DNA of 64,000 nucleotides from Rhizobium sp. BK399 (GCF_014194695.1 NZ_JACIAH010000013.1:1-64000); one strand, 5' to 3'. Positions 1 to 8,850 are shown, counted from the first letter of the stretch. A program made the numbers and translations. The notes: generated by a model from the letters alone, not told the origin.

Positions 1-116
1 AGTTTATCTTCTTCCGCCCATATCGCGACCGTTTTTATCCCGAGCTCGTTGGCCGCGCGAAACACGCGGATGGCAATTTCCGAACGGTTGGCAACAAGTA
101 TCTTGGAAATGGGCAA
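1..116 (-). CDS. pyc: Pyruvate carboxylase, N-terminal fragment
   Basis: Only the first 38 codons lie in the window; the gene continues beyond base 1. The visible protein has the typical biotin-carboxylase start with the motif [17 protein letters not shown], followed by a Rossmann-like strand ([11 protein letters not shown]). The wording matches rhizobial pyruvate carboxylase, which makes oxaloacetate from pyruvate for anaplerosis, better than acetyl-CoA carboxylase subunit AccC, which usually reads LIANRGEIA. The start is taken as TTG because a GAGGAG ribosome-binding site lies about 7 bases upstream and no in-frame ATG is nearer. In S. meliloti pyc lies close to ndvA, as here. Confidence is limited by the short fragment. 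Confidence 0.85.
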   Translation of the reverse strand, partial: MPISKILVANRSEIAIRVFRAANELGIKTVAIWAEEDK

Positions 117-230
117 TGCTGTCTCCTCACGGCATCGAAACGGGCAATTGCTGCACCCGCGAAGAGAAGTCTTAACGTGCTGTCACGGAAAGTTCAATTT
201 CCAGAAACGACTCAGATAGAATTTCTCAGA

Positions 231-971
231 TTAGGTGAGGAGTCCGTGACGGAAGGCGACAGCAACGGCGTGCTGTCTGTTTCTTGCCTGCAGCTTGTCT
301 TGCAGGCCGTTCATGTACCAGTCGACGGTGTGATTGGAAATCTTGAGGCGTTTTCCGATCTCAACGGAGGTCATGCCCTCTGCAAGATATTGCAGTATCT
401 CCATCTCGCGGCGCGTCAACCGCGTGTCGATGCCGGAAACTTCTTCGAGCGTGTGCATCTCACCCTTGAGCTCGAGCAGTCGCCAGAACGCTTTTCGCGC
501 TATGGCATCAAACAGTGAGATTTCGACAGGAGACAGATCGACCTGCGTTCCGCCGACGCTCATGGTACCGAGGATCCCGTTTCGACCGTGGATAGGAAAA
601 ATGTAGCCGTCCCTAAGCCCATGGCTATGTGCGTCGGCCATCATCTGTTCCATCCGGCGATAGTGCGGATCCTTGCGGAAGGCGGCCAGGCTGTCTCTCC
701 AACGGAACGGTCTTTGCGCATATGCGAGATAGCGAACCGTCGGGTCAGTCAGAACGTATTTCTTCGAAATATAGATCTGCGGCCATTTCTCCGGCCAATG
801 ACCAGCAAACATCAGACTGATTGGATCTTCCGTCGCTTTCAGATGTCGCAAAAGGCCGTAGTACTGGAACCCGTAGGCATGGATGACATGCTCCAGTTCG
901 GCGACAACTCCTTCAGGTCTGCGACACTCTTCCAAAACGACAAGCAATTGAATTAAAGAATGAATACTCAC
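231..971 (-). CDS. LuxR-family regulator with autoinducer-binding domain (LuxR solo)
   Basis: The 246-residue protein has two parts: an N-terminal autoinducer-binding domain (about residues 10-155) and a C-terminal GerE-type helix-turn-helix (about 180-240, LTRREMEILQYLAEGMTSVE then ISNHTVDWYMNGL). Residues that contact the acyl-homoserine lactone in TraR-type receptors appear to be kept: the Trp and Tyr of WPQIY, the DP pair of VLTDPTV and the Trp of FRWRD. No luxI synthase is in the window, so this is probably a LuxR solo sensing its own or foreign signals, or something else. The start GTG at 971 follows a G-rich stretch; an upstream in-frame ATG at 1058 would add 29 unrelated residues and seems less likely. 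It is transcribed divergently from ndvA. Confidence 0.8.
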   Translation of the reverse strand: MSIHSLIQLLVVLEECRRPEGVVAELEHVIHAYGFQYYGLLRHLKATEDPISLMFAGHWPEKWPQIYISKKYVLTDPTVRYLAYAQRPFRWRDSLAAFRKDPHYRRMEQMMADAHSHGLRDGYIFPIHGRNGILGTMSVGGTQVDLSPVEISLFDAIARKAFWRLLELKGEMHTLEEVSGIDTRLTRREMEILQYLAEGMTSVEIGKRLKISNHTVDWYMNGLQDKLQARNRQHAVAVAFRHGLLT

Positions 972-1294
972 GGAAATGCCCCTACCCCAATTGGGCTCCG
1001 CGCCGAATGTCACGAACCAGTGGGACGTGCTTGCCTGGGGCCCTTCGACGCAAAACAAGCGTCAATCTATGGTGTGCCAGCCCGACCCCGGGGCGCAAGC
1101 GAAAATTGCGAAAATTGCGATGTGCCCCAAAAAATTTCAGAAGCCCAGTGGAAATAACCGACTGTGAGATCGCCGCTCATGCAAAAGAATCTGGCCATTG
1201 CCGCCTGCCTGAACGCTCTGTTAATCGCTGGTTCAGGTATCTTTTTGTAGCGTTGCAGCGTCCCTTATTTCGCACATGCACAAGAGGTATCGCC
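972..1294. other. Intergenic region between luxR-type gene and ndvA
   Basis: This 323-base divergent intergenic region holds no convincing gene. It contains a perfect 10-base palindrome CCCAATTGGG (986-995), just upstream of the luxR-type start, and two back-to-back copies of the 9-mer GCGAAAATT (1099-1116). It also holds a small stem GACGC/GCGTC around 1048-1064. Promoters of both flanking genes must lie here, but I cannot place -35/-10 boxes with confidence. Confidence 0.5.
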
Positions 1295-3058
1295 GTGTCG
1301 CTATTCAAGGTCTATGCTCGAGCTTTGCGCTATCTTGGCGCTTACAAGCTCCGCGTATCCCTAGTCGTTATTGCGAACATCGTGCTTGCCGCGATCACGA
1401 TCGCTGAACCGATTTTGTTCGGTCGCATCATCGACGCGATTTCAGGCAAGGGTGAAGTCAAACCCATTCTTTTCATGTGGGCCGGCTTTGCCGTCTTCAA
1501 CACCATAGCGTTCGTTCTTGTCGCTCGTGAGGCCGACCGGCTGGCTCATGGCCGTCGCGCCACGCTGCTGACGGAAGCGTTCGGCCGCATTATCTCCATG
1601 CCGCTCTCCTGGCATCACCAGCGCGGCACGTCGAATGCGCTGCATACGCTGCTTCGCGCCTGTGAAACGCTTTTCGGCCTGTGGCTGGAGTTCATGCGCA
1701 ATCACCTGGCGACGGTCGTAGCCATCGCGCTTCTGGTGCCGACTGCGATGTCCATGGACCTGCGTCTTTCGGGCGTGCTGGTTGTGCTCGGCATTGCCTA
1801 CTGGCTTATCGGTCGTCTCGTCATGAGCCGCACCAAGGACGGACAGGCTTCGGTCGAAAACCACTACCACACGGTTTTCTCGCACGTCAGCGATTCGATC
1901 AGCAACGTATCGGTCCTGCACAGCTACAACCGCATCGAGGCGGAAACCAAGGCGCTGAGGTCCTTTGCCGACCGTCTGCTGCAGGCTCAGTATCCGGTTC
2001 TCGACTGGTGGGCTCTGGCCGGCGCCATGAACCGCATGGCATCGACCATCGCCATGATGATCATCCTGGTGATCGGTACGCTGATGGTTCAGTCCGGCGA
2101 ACTGCGCATCGGTGACGTCATTGCCTTCATCGGTTTTGCGAACCTGCTGATCTCGCGCCTCGACCAGATGCGCCAGTTCGCGACGCAGATCTTCGAAGCC
2201 CGTTCGAAGCTCGAAGACTTCTATTCGCTGGAAGACTCCGTCCGCGACCGCGAAGAGCCGGCCGGCAATGCCGATATCACCGACGTCAAGGGCGAGGTCG
2301 AGTTCCGCAACGTGTCGTTCCGCTTCGGCAACACGGCTCAGGGTCTGCACAACGTCTCGTTCACCGCCAAGGCTGGCCAGACGGTTGCGATCGTCGGCCC
2401 GACCGGCTCCGGCAAGACGACGATGATCAACCTTCTGCAGCGCGTCTACGATCCGGACAGCGGCCACATCTTGGTCGATGGTCATGATACGACGAAGATC
2501 ACCCGCAAGTCGCTTCGCCGCTACATCGCAACCGTGTTCCAGGATGCCGGCTTGCTCAACCGTTCGATCAGCGACAACATTCGCCTCGGCCGGGAAGGAG
2601 CTTCGGATGAAGACATGCGCCGTGCAGCCGAAGCTGCCGCAGCAGCCGACTTCATCGAGACACGTGAGGACCAGTACAACACCCACGTCGGTGAGCGCGG
2701 CAACAAGCTCTCGGGCGGTGAACGTCAGCGTGTGGCAATCGCCCGCGCCATCCTCAAGGATGCGCCGATCCTGGTGCTCGACGAGGCAACAAGCGCACTT
2801 GATGTCGAAACGGAAAACCGCGTGAAGGCCGCAATCGACAACCTGCGCCAGAACCGCACGACCTTCATCATCGCGCACCGTCTTTCCACGGTTCGTGAAG
2901 CTGACAAGGTGCTGTTCCTGGACGGCGGCCGTGTCGTTGAAGAAGGTAGCTTCGATGAGCTCAGCCAGAGCAACGGTCGCTTTGCGGCACTGTTGCGCGC
3001 TAGCGGCATCCTGACGGATGAAGAAGTTCGCAAGGCACACACGACCGAAGCCGCGTAA
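1295..3058 (+). CDS. ndvA: Cyclic beta-1,2-glucan exporter, ABC transporter (NdvA/ChvA)
   Basis: A 587-residue fused ABC exporter: six transmembrane segments in the first ~320 residues, then a nucleotide-binding domain with Walker A GPTGSGKTT (about 368), signature LSGGERQ (about 473), Walker B ILVLDEATSALD (about 491) and H-loop IIAHRLSTV. NdvA/ChvA exports cyclic beta-1,2-glucan to the periplasm, which is needed for hypo-osmotic adaptation, nodule invasion or crown-gall attachment. Nearly every stretch resembles S. meliloti NdvA as I remember it. The start is set at GTG 1295 (SLFKVYARAL) because it matches the family N-terminus and follows an AAGAGG ribosome site; the reading frame remains open upstream to 1007 but encodes unrelated residues. 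The glucan synthase ndvB is not in the window. A strong terminator follows. Confidence 0.95.
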   Translation: MSLFKVYARALRYLGAYKLRVSLVVIANIVLAAITIAEPILFGRIIDAISGKGEVKPILFMWAGFAVFNTIAFVLVAREADRLAHGRRATLLTEAFGRIISMPLSWHHQRGTSNALHTLLRACETLFGLWLEFMRNHLATVVAIALLVPTAMSMDLRLSGVLVVLGIAYWLIGRLVMSRTKDGQASVENHYHTVFSHVSDSISNVSVLHSYNRIEAETKALRSFADRLLQAQYPVLDWWALAGAMNRMASTIAMMIILVIGTLMVQSGELRIGDVIAFIGFANLLISRLDQMRQFATQIFEARSKLEDFYSLEDSVRDREEPAGNADITDVKGEVEFRNVSFRFGNTAQGLHNVSFTAKAGQTVAIVGPTGSGKTTMINLLQRVYDPDSGHILVDGHDTTKITRKSLRRYIATVFQDAGLLNRSISDNIRLGREGASDEDMRRAAEAAAAADFIETREDQYNTHVGERGNKLSGGERQRVAIARAILKDAPILVLDEATSALDVETENRVKAAIDNLRQNRTTFIIAHRLSTVREADKVLFLDGGRVVEEGSFDELSQSNGRFAALLRASGILTDEEVRKAHTTEAA

Positions 3059-3082
3059 GGCTGAGCAGATCGTACCAACAAC

Positions 3083-3114
3083 AGCCGGACGGCACTTCGC
3101 CGCCCGGCTTTTTT
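3083..3114 (+). terminator. Rho-independent terminator of ndvA
   Basis: An AGCCGG-aCGGC stem pairs with GCCG-cCCGGCT across the loop acttc and is followed directly by a run of T. It lies 25 bases after the ndvA stop codon. Confidence 0.85.
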
Positions 3115-3173
3115 CTTGCCGCTTGAGAGTTCACGCATAATTTAGGCAAAACTGGCGTGGCTGAGGAGGCGAC

Positions 3174-3527
3174 ATGAAGGTCCTGCGAATCGTAGCAAAC
3201 ATCGAGACCGCCGACCCTCTCGCCGCGAAGGTCTTCTATCAGGACATCCTTGGCCTAGACATCCTCATGGATCACGGCTGGATCGCCACCTTTGGCTCAA
3301 ACCAGTCAATGCCGGTCCAGGTAAGCTTCGCGAGCGAGGGCGGCTCCGGGACGCCCGTCCCGGGTCTTTCGATCGAGGTCGACGATGTCGACGAAGTCTT
3401 CGCGGCCATGAGCTCTTCAGCTTTCGAGGTCATTTACGGCCCGGCCGACGAGGCTTGGGGGGGTCGTCGCTTCTATGTGCGCGATCCCTTCGGGACAGTC
3501 GTAAATATCCTTTCGCACAGGCCATGA
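3174..3527 (+). CDS. VOC-family (glyoxalase/bleomycin-resistance-like) protein
   Basis: A 117-residue single-domain protein of the vicinal-oxygen-chelate fold. It has two beta-alpha-beta-beta-beta modules, opening with VLRIVANIETADPLAAKVFYQDILGLD and closing with the common FYVRDPFGTVVNIL ending. Such proteins bind a metal and act on glyoxal adducts, aromatic diols or antibiotics; the substrate cannot be read from the sequence. The ATG is preceded by GGAGG at a good distance. It stands alone between the ndvA terminator and the MFS gene. Confidence 0.75.
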   Translation: MKVLRIVANIETADPLAAKVFYQDILGLDILMDHGWIATFGSNQSMPVQVSFASEGGSGTPVPGLSIEVDDVDEVFAAMSSSAFEVIYGPADEAWGGRRFYVRDPFGTVVNILSHRP

Positions 3528-3733
3528 GACCAAAAGTCGAGCCGATCCGGCGCCGTCGCACGGCGTCGGCCGTCCCTGCAAAGGCGTTAGACTAAAGTCA
3601 TAATCCCAAAGCCGCTCTCTGTATGGATGAGCTTTTCTGTCACACTCTCATCAGGCGAACCGCGACCCGGGGTATGCTTTGAGGAGAGCAAGGTCGCGCG
3701 CCGCGTTTCACATCGTTCTGTGGAGGACAGAAA

Positions 3734-5620
3734 ATGGCAAATATCGCAAGCGTCGACGGCACAAAAGCCGGTCCGATGACGGGCGAGGAGAAGAAGGTTA
3801 TCTTCGCCTCGTCGCTCGGCACGGTTTTCGAATGGTACGACTTCTATCTATATGGTTCGCTCGCCACCTATATCGGCGCGACCTACTTCACCCAGTATCC
3901 GGAAGCGACGCGCAACATCTTCACGCTTCTGGCCTTCGCCGCCGGCTTCTTGGTGCGCCCGTTTGGCGCGCTGGTTTTCGGGCGCCTCGGCGATCTCGTC
4001 GGCCGCAAGTATACGTTCTTGGTCACGATCCTCATCATGGGTCTCTCGACGTTCCTCGTCGGTATTCTTCCCGGTGCTGCATCGATCGGCATCGCAGCAC
4101 CCATCATTTTGATCGGCCTTCGCCTCCTGCAGGGCCTGGCGCTCGGTGGTGAGTATGGCGGCGCGGCAACCTATGTGGCCGAACACGCGCCAAATGGGCG
4201 CCGCGGATACTTCACCTCGTGGATCCAAACCACTGCAACGCTCGGCCTCTTCCTTTCTCTGATCGTCATCGTCGGCGTTCAGTTCCTAATGGGCAAGGAA
4301 GCTTTTGCAGCATGGGGCTGGCGTATCCCGTTCCTGCTCTCGGTCGTGCTTCTCGGCGTCTCCGTCTGGATCCGCCTGAAGATGAACGAGTCGCCGGCAT
4401 TCCAGCGCATGAAGGCGGAAGGCAAGGGGTCCAAGGCGCCACTGACCGAAGCCTTCGGCCAATGGAAAAATGCAAAGATCGCCCTGATCGCGCTTCTCGG
4501 CGCAACGATGGGTCAGGCAGTCGTGTGGTACGGCGGTCAGTTCTATGCGCTGTTTTTCCTGCAGAACGTCCTCAAGGTCGATTTGCAATCGGCAAACATC
4601 ATGGTGGCGATTGCCCTCATCCTCGGCACACCCTTCTTCGTCGTCTTTGGCGGCCTGTCCGACAGGATCGGCCGCAAGCCGATCATCATGGCCGGCCTGT
4701 TGATCGCAGCAGTGACCTATAATCCGCTGTTCAAGGCCATGACCTGGACGGCCAATCCGGCGCTTGCCGAAGCACAGGCTTCCATACGGGCCACGGTCAC
4801 GGCCGACCCGGCGGATTGCAAATTCCAGTTCAATCCGACCGGAACCGCGAAGTTTACGAGTTCCTGCGATGTGGCAACGGCTTTCCTGACCAAGAACTCG
4901 GTGCCTTATGACGTCGTGCCTGGCCCGGCGGGGCAGCCCGCAACCGTAAAAATCGGTGACGAAACTATCGCCAGCTTCGATGCCGTCGCCGCCGGCGACA
5001 AGGCAAAGGCAATGACCGGCGCCTTTGAAAAAGGCGTCAACATCGCCCTTCATGATGCCGGATATCCGCTGAAGCGCGGTGCCATCAAGGTTCCAGATGC
5101 AAAACTGGACGCCTTCATTGCAGCCAACCCGGAGCTTGCTCTCAACGCCGATGCAGTCCGCGCCGGTGAAAAGCAGACCGTGCCGGCAGACAAGCTCGTC
5201 GCCGACAAGCTCCTAACGGCTGATGAAGCGAAGGGCGCCACCGATATGGCGGTCTATAGCATCGCCAATGGCGGCAGCTTTGCCATGACGGCCGACCCGG
5301 CCCGCGTCAACTGGATCGGTACGATTGCCATTCTCTTCGTGCTCGTGATCTACGTTACGATGGTCTATGGCCCGATCGCGGCGCTTCTGGTCGAACTCTT
5401 CCCGACCCGAATCCGTTACACCGGCATGTCCCTGCCCTACCATATCGGCAATGGTTGGTTCGGTGGCCTCTTGCCAGCAACGGCCTTCGCAATGAGCGCG
5501 GCAACCGGCGACATCTACTACGGTCTCTGGTATCCGATCGTGTTCGCTACAATCACACTGGTCATCGGTCTCATCTTCCTGCCGGAAACGAAGGATCGCG
5601 ACATCCACGCGATGGATTGA
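3734..5620 (+). CDS. MFS transporter of the metabolite:H+ symporter type with large periplasmic insert
   Basis: A 628-residue membrane protein with the features of the MHS family (ProP/ShiA/KgtP-like). The N-terminus has FASSLGTVFEWYDFYLYG, motif A is in the 2-3 loop (GRLGDLVGRK) and its repeat in the 8-9 loop (GGLSDRIGRKP), and the LPETK-type end is present. Normal members have about 430-550 residues. The extra length is a hydrophilic segment of roughly 190 residues (about 340-525) between TM9 and TM10, containing two cysteines. By topology it should face the periplasm. The substrate is unknown, probably an organic acid or osmolyte. GGAGG precedes the ATG and a strong terminator follows. Confidence 0.85.
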   Translation: MANIASVDGTKAGPMTGEEKKVIFASSLGTVFEWYDFYLYGSLATYIGATYFTQYPEATRNIFTLLAFAAGFLVRPFGALVFGRLGDLVGRKYTFLVTILIMGLSTFLVGILPGAASIGIAAPIILIGLRLLQGLALGGEYGGAATYVAEHAPNGRRGYFTSWIQTTATLGLFLSLIVIVGVQFLMGKEAFAAWGWRIPFLLSVVLLGVSVWIRLKMNESPAFQRMKAEGKGSKAPLTEAFGQWKNAKIALIALLGATMGQAVVWYGGQFYALFFLQNVLKVDLQSANIMVAIALILGTPFFVVFGGLSDRIGRKPIIMAGLLIAAVTYNPLFKAMTWTANPALAEAQASIRATVTADPADCKFQFNPTGTAKFTSSCDVATAFLTKNSVPYDVVPGPAGQPATVKIGDETIASFDAVAAGDKAKAMTGAFEKGVNIALHDAGYPLKRGAIKVPDAKLDAFIAANPELALNADAVRAGEKQTVPADKLVADKLLTADEAKGATDMAVYSIANGGSFAMTADPARVNWIGTIAILFVLVIYVTMVYGPIAALLVELFPTRIRYTGMSLPYHIGNGWFGGLLPATAFAMSAATGDIYYGLWYPIVFATITLVIGLIFLPETKDRDIHAMD

Positions 5621-5641
5621 TCCAGGTAACCGAAATCTAAG

Positions 5642-5676
5642 AAAGCCCGGCGCTCGCAAGACGCCGGGCTTTTTCG
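5642..5676. terminator. Bidirectional terminator between MFS gene and PAP2 gene
   Basis: An 11-base perfect stem AAAGCCCGGCG/CGCCGGGCTTT is followed by further T on the plus strand. The flanking A residues give a T run on the minus strand, so it can serve both convergent genes. Confidence 0.85.
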
Positions 5677-5689
5677 TGTCTGGCCAACC

Positions 5690-6448
5690 CTAGAGAAGGC
5701 GGCTGAGCCTCGGCGTCGGCCAACCATCACGACCGATCGAGAAGACCAGTCCGAAGCGTGCAAACAAAATGGATGTCGCAAAAGCCAACCACGCGCCCAA
5801 TGCGAGGCCGGCCGCCACATCGCTGGGATAGTGCACGCCAATGATGACGCGCGTGGCTCCAAGCCAAAGACCGATGCCGATGAAGCCTAGGCGGAACCGT
5901 GGAAAGAGAAGCGCCAGCGCCATGAACAGAGCGCCGACGTTGGAGGAGTGGCCCGACGGAAAGCTCTGATGAAGAAAATCGGTACTGAAAGGGACGAAGC
6001 TGAAAATGCCTTCCTGATCATAAAGCAGCGGTCGAGCACGCCCGATTGCGAACTTCAGCAGATTGGAAACGATGCTGGCGAACAGAACCGAGAACCCGAC
6101 ATATGCGGTCATCTGCCCAAAATAGGCGAGCCGGAAACGGCCGCGTACCTTCCATAGTCGTCGACGAACGAAATAGCCGGTCGCCAGGATTGTCAAAAGA
6201 CCGACGAGGATCCAGACAAGCCTGCCGACGTCAGTGACATCCCCGGCGATCGACACCAGCGGAGGCGAAAGGCTTTTGACTGCCTGCCCCAACGGGCGGT
6301 CGAAGACGAAGAAGGCAATGGCAACAGCGTTGATGGCAAAAAGCGCGAAGCCTTTCCAGGGAACCCGACGGTGGATTGAGCGCCGCGCAGCGTAGCGCTT
6401 TCGCAAATAGCTCCAGCAGTTCGGCTTGCGATCGATGGCTTCGTTCAT
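5690..6448 (-). CDS. PAP2-family lipid phosphatase
   Basis: A 252-residue inner-membrane protein with about six transmembrane helices and the three phosphatase motifs of the PAP2 superfamily: K-X6-RP at 132-140 (KFAIGRARP), PSGH at 164-167, and R-X5-H-X3-D at 200-210 (RVIIGVHYPSD). Such enzymes remove phosphate from lipid phosphates (phosphatidic acid, phosphatidylglycerol phosphate, undecaprenyl pyrophosphate or lipid A) on the periplasmic face. Rhizobial LpxE/LpxF belong to this superfamily, but nothing here fixes the substrate. It is convergent with the MFS gene and lies downstream of leuB on the same strand, with a terminator between them. Confidence 0.85.
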   Translation of the reverse strand: MNEAIDRKPNCWSYLRKRYAARRSIHRRVPWKGFALFAINAVAIAFFVFDRPLGQAVKSLSPPLVSIAGDVTDVGRLVWILVGLLTILATGYFVRRRLWKVRGRFRLAYFGQMTAYVGFSVLFASIVSNLLKFAIGRARPLLYDQEGIFSFVPFSTDFLHQSFPSGHSSNVGALFMALALLFPRFRLGFIGIGLWLGATRVIIGVHYPSDVAAGLALGAWLAFATSILFARFGLVFSIGRDGWPTPRLSRLL

Positions 6449-6507
6449 TCTACTCCCGCTCTTTGCTCAGCGCAGAAGGGAAATAGGAACAGCATCGGCC
6501 GCCTTCA

Positions 6508-6543
6508 AGCAAAGGCCTTCCGCACCGGGCGATGCGGAAGGCC
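6508..6543 (-). terminator. Terminator of leuB
   Basis: An 11-base stem GGCCTTCCGCA (6514-6524) pairs with TGCGGAAGGCC (6533-6543). On the minus strand the stem is followed by TTTGCTT, directly after leuB. Confidence 0.75.
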
Positions 6544-6550
6544 AAAAGCG

Positions 6551-6566
6551 TGTTTCACGTGAAATA
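6551..6566. other. parS-like centromere site (ParB binding)
   Basis: The 16-mer TGTTTCACGTGAAATA matches the conserved chromosomal parS sequence TGTTTCACGTGAAACA at 15 of 16 positions. It contains the perfect 12-base palindrome TTTCACGTGAAA. It lies directly after the leuB stop codon and before the leuB terminator stem. No other CACGTG in the window has the flanking TTT/AAA. ParB-parS sites normally cluster near the origin of replication. Confidence 0.75.
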
Positions 6567-7679
6567 TCAGGCAGAAAGCGCCTTGAATTCGGCGAGGATC
6601 GCGTCGCCCATCTCAGCGGTTCCGACCTTCGTGCAGCCTTCGGCCATGATGTCGCCGGTGCGGATACCCTTATCGAGCACGTTGGCGATCGCCTTTTCGA
6701 GGTTGTCGGCTTCCTGCACGAGGTTGAAGGAATAGCGCAGGCACATGGCGAAGGACGCAATCATCGCGATCGGATTGGCAATGCCCTTGCCAGCGATGTC
6801 AGGAGCCGAACCGTGCACCGGCTCGTAGAGTGCCTTGCGCTTGCCGGTCTTGGCATCCGGCGCGCCGAGCGAAGCCGAAGGCAACATGCCGAGCGAGCCC
6901 GTCAGCATGGCGGCAACGTCGGAGAGCATATCCCCGAACAGGTTGTCGGTGACGATGACGTCGAACTGCTTCGGCGCACGCACCAGCTGCATGCCGCCGG
7001 CATCCGCCAGCATGTGCTCGAGCTTGACGTCCGAATACTTGTCCTTGTGCGTCGCGGTGACCACCTGGTTCCACAACACGCCCGACTTCATGACGTTGCG
7101 CTTTTCCATCGAGCAAACGCGATTCTGGCGCGTGCGGGCCATTTCGAAGGCCACGGCCGAGATGCGTTCGATCTCGTAGGTGTCATAGACCTGCGTGTCG
7201 ATCGCGCGCTTCTGGCCGTTGCCGAGATCGGTAATGGTCTTCGGTTCGCCAAAATAGACGCCGCCCGTCAGTTCGCGGATGATCAGGATATCGAGGCCTT
7301 CGACCAACTCCGGCTTCAGCGAGGAAGCGGAAGCGAGCGCCGGGTAGCAGATGGCCGGACGCAGGTTGGCGAACAGCTCCAGATCCTTGCGCAGGCGCAG
7401 TAGGCCGGCTTCGGGGCGCACTTCATAGGGAACATCATCCCACTTCGGGCCGCCGACGGCGCCGAAGAGAACGGCATCGGCGGCAAGCGCCTTCTGCATG
7501 TCGCCTTCGGAGATCGCGGCACCATGCGCGTCATAGGCGCTGCCACCGACGAGGCCTTCGTCGGTGACGAAGCCGGCATTCATCGCCTCGTTCATATAGG
7601 CAATGATCTTGCGGACCTCACCCATGGCCTCGGGGCCGATGCCGTCGCCCGGCAGCAGGAAAAGATTGCGCGCTGTCAT
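6567..7679 (-). CDS. leuB: 3-isopropylmalate dehydrogenase
   Basis: A 370-residue protein, the normal length for LeuB. It oxidises and decarboxylates 3-isopropylmalate with NAD, the third step of leucine synthesis, in the cytosol. Visible signatures include the opening [11 protein letters not shown], the substrate motif [25 protein letters not shown], and the isocitrate/isopropylmalate signature [20 protein letters not shown]. The NAD-binding loop reads [20 protein letters not shown]. leuD lies 1.2 kb upstream on the same strand, with a dehydratase gene on the opposite strand between them. A parS-like site touches its stop codon. Confidence 0.97.
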   Translation of the reverse strand: MTARNLFLLPGDGIGPEAMGEVRKIIAYMNEAMNAGFVTDEGLVGGSAYDAHGAAISEGDMQKALAADAVLFGAVGGPKWDDVPYEVRPEAGLLRLRKDLELFANLRPAICYPALASASSLKPELVEGLDILIIRELTGGVYFGEPKTITDLGNGQKRAIDTQVYDTYEIERISAVAFEMARTRQNRVCSMEKRNVMKSGVLWNQVVTATHKDKYSDVKLEHMLADAGGMQLVRAPKQFDVIVTDNLFGDMLSDVAAMLTGSLGMLPSASLGAPDAKTGKRKALYEPVHGSAPDIAGKGIANPIAMIASFAMCLRYSFNLVQEADNLEKAIANVLDKGIRTGDIMAEGCTKVGTAEMGDAILAEFKALSA

Positions 7680-7856
7680 GAAACCCTCCGCGGAAAAACA
7701 AGTTGCGGTTTCTTAGACCTGCAAAATCGGCATTTCAAGCGAGTGCGAGGCCGATTCGGTACGGTTGCGGAATTACGGCCGAGATCCCTCGTTGACCGAC
7801 CCGCGCAAGCGGGTCCACAAGGAGAGCCTGTATCGCCAAGCTCATCGGGTACCACC

Positions 7857-8789
7857 ATGCCATCTGCACCGCTCCACCTCGACACACCGCTTTTCCGCAC
7901 CTCCGCCGATTACAGCGCAAGCAACAAGCCGCTCTGGCTGAAGCTTGATGCGCTGCAGCCATCCGGCAGTTTCAAGCTCCGCGGAGTCGGCAGGCTTTGT
8001 CAGCATGAAATCGAAAATGGCGCCCGTGAGATTTTCTGCGCCTCCGGTGGCAATGCGGGGATCGCCGCCGCCTATGCCGGACGAGCGCTCGGCATTCCGG
8101 TGACGATCGTCGTGCCCGAGACGACGTCGCCGGAAGTGCGCCAATCGATCGAGGCGACCGGCGCGACGGTTCTGGTGCACGGATCGGTGTTCGACGAAGC
8201 CAATGCCTACGCAATCGAACGTGCGAATGCCAGAAACGCAGCCTATGTGCACCCGTTCGACCATCCGCTTTTGTGGGAAGGGCACGGCACATTGATCGAC
8301 GAGGTTGTCGCAAAGGGCGCTCACTTTGATTGCGTCATCACGAGCGTCGGCGGCGGCGGCTTACTTGCGGGGATCGTTGCCGGACTTCAGCGAAACGGCT
8401 TGTCTGATGTGCCCGTCATTGCCGTTGAAACCGAAGGAGCCGCGTCCCTTCATGCCAGCCTTGCCGCAGGCGAATGCATCACCTTGCCGGCGATTACTTC
8501 CATCGCCAGCTCGCTCGGTGCGCGCCAGGTGGCCCGACACGTCTTCAACCTGCCGAAACACCACCCGATCGAGAGCGTGACGGTGACCGACGCACAGGCA
8601 GTCGCCGCCTGCATCAAGTTCGCCGATGCCTATCGCATCCTGGTCGAACCCGCTTGTGGCGCAGCGCTCGCGGTCGCCGACGTCCATGCCGATATCCTCG
8701 AGCGGTTCAAAAATCCGCTGATCGAGGTCTGCGGCGGCATCGGCGTTTCCATGGAGAAGCTTAAAACGTGGAAAGAGCTGTTGCTGTAA
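7857..8789 (+). CDS. Serine/threonine ammonia-lyase (PLP-dependent dehydratase)
   Basis: A 310-residue fold-type II PLP enzyme. The PLP lysine is K40 in SGSFKLRG, the SGGNAG loop lies near 64-69 and a tetraglycine loop (SVGGGGLLAG) near 165 holds the cofactor phosphate. It has no C-terminal ACT domain, so it is a catabolic-type L-serine or L-threonine dehydratase, giving pyruvate or 2-oxobutyrate plus ammonia, rather than the isoleucine-regulated IlvA. The ATG at 7857 matches the family N-terminus; the open frame extends upstream without similarity. It lies alone on the plus strand between leuB and leuD; the 177 bases before it hold no clear feature. Confidence 0.85.
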   Translation: MPSAPLHLDTPLFRTSADYSASNKPLWLKLDALQPSGSFKLRGVGRLCQHEIENGAREIFCASGGNAGIAAAYAGRALGIPVTIVVPETTSPEVRQSIEATGATVLVHGSVFDEANAYAIERANARNAAYVHPFDHPLLWEGHGTLIDEVVAKGAHFDCVITSVGGGGLLAGIVAGLQRNGLSDVPVIAVETEGAASLHASLAAGECITLPAITSIASSLGARQVARHVFNLPKHHPIESVTVTDAQAVAACIKFADAYRILVEPACGAALAVADVHADILERFKNPLIEVCGGIGVSMEKLKTWKELLL

Positions 8790-8800
8790 GCCGACCAAAG

Positions 8801-8827
8801 AAAAAGCCGGGCAAAAGGCCCGGCTTT
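8801..8827. terminator. Bidirectional terminator between dehydratase gene and leuD
   Basis: A 10-base stem AAAGCCGGGC pairs with GCCCGGCTTT (8803-8827). On the minus strand the stem is followed by TTTCTTT, suited to leuD; on the plus strand it lies 13 bases after the dehydratase stop. Confidence 0.8.
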
Positions 8828-8850
8828 GACGACTGGTATGTTTTCCAGGA

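Noticed and set aside
2656-2666. Other CACGTG hexamers (2659, 16605, 36078, 51132) as further parS sites
   Set aside because: None has the flanking TTT/AAA of parS and each lies inside a coding region.
1442-3040. 532-codon open frame antisense to ndvA
   Set aside because: A shadow of the ndvA coding sequence; composition is atypical and there is no family resemblance.
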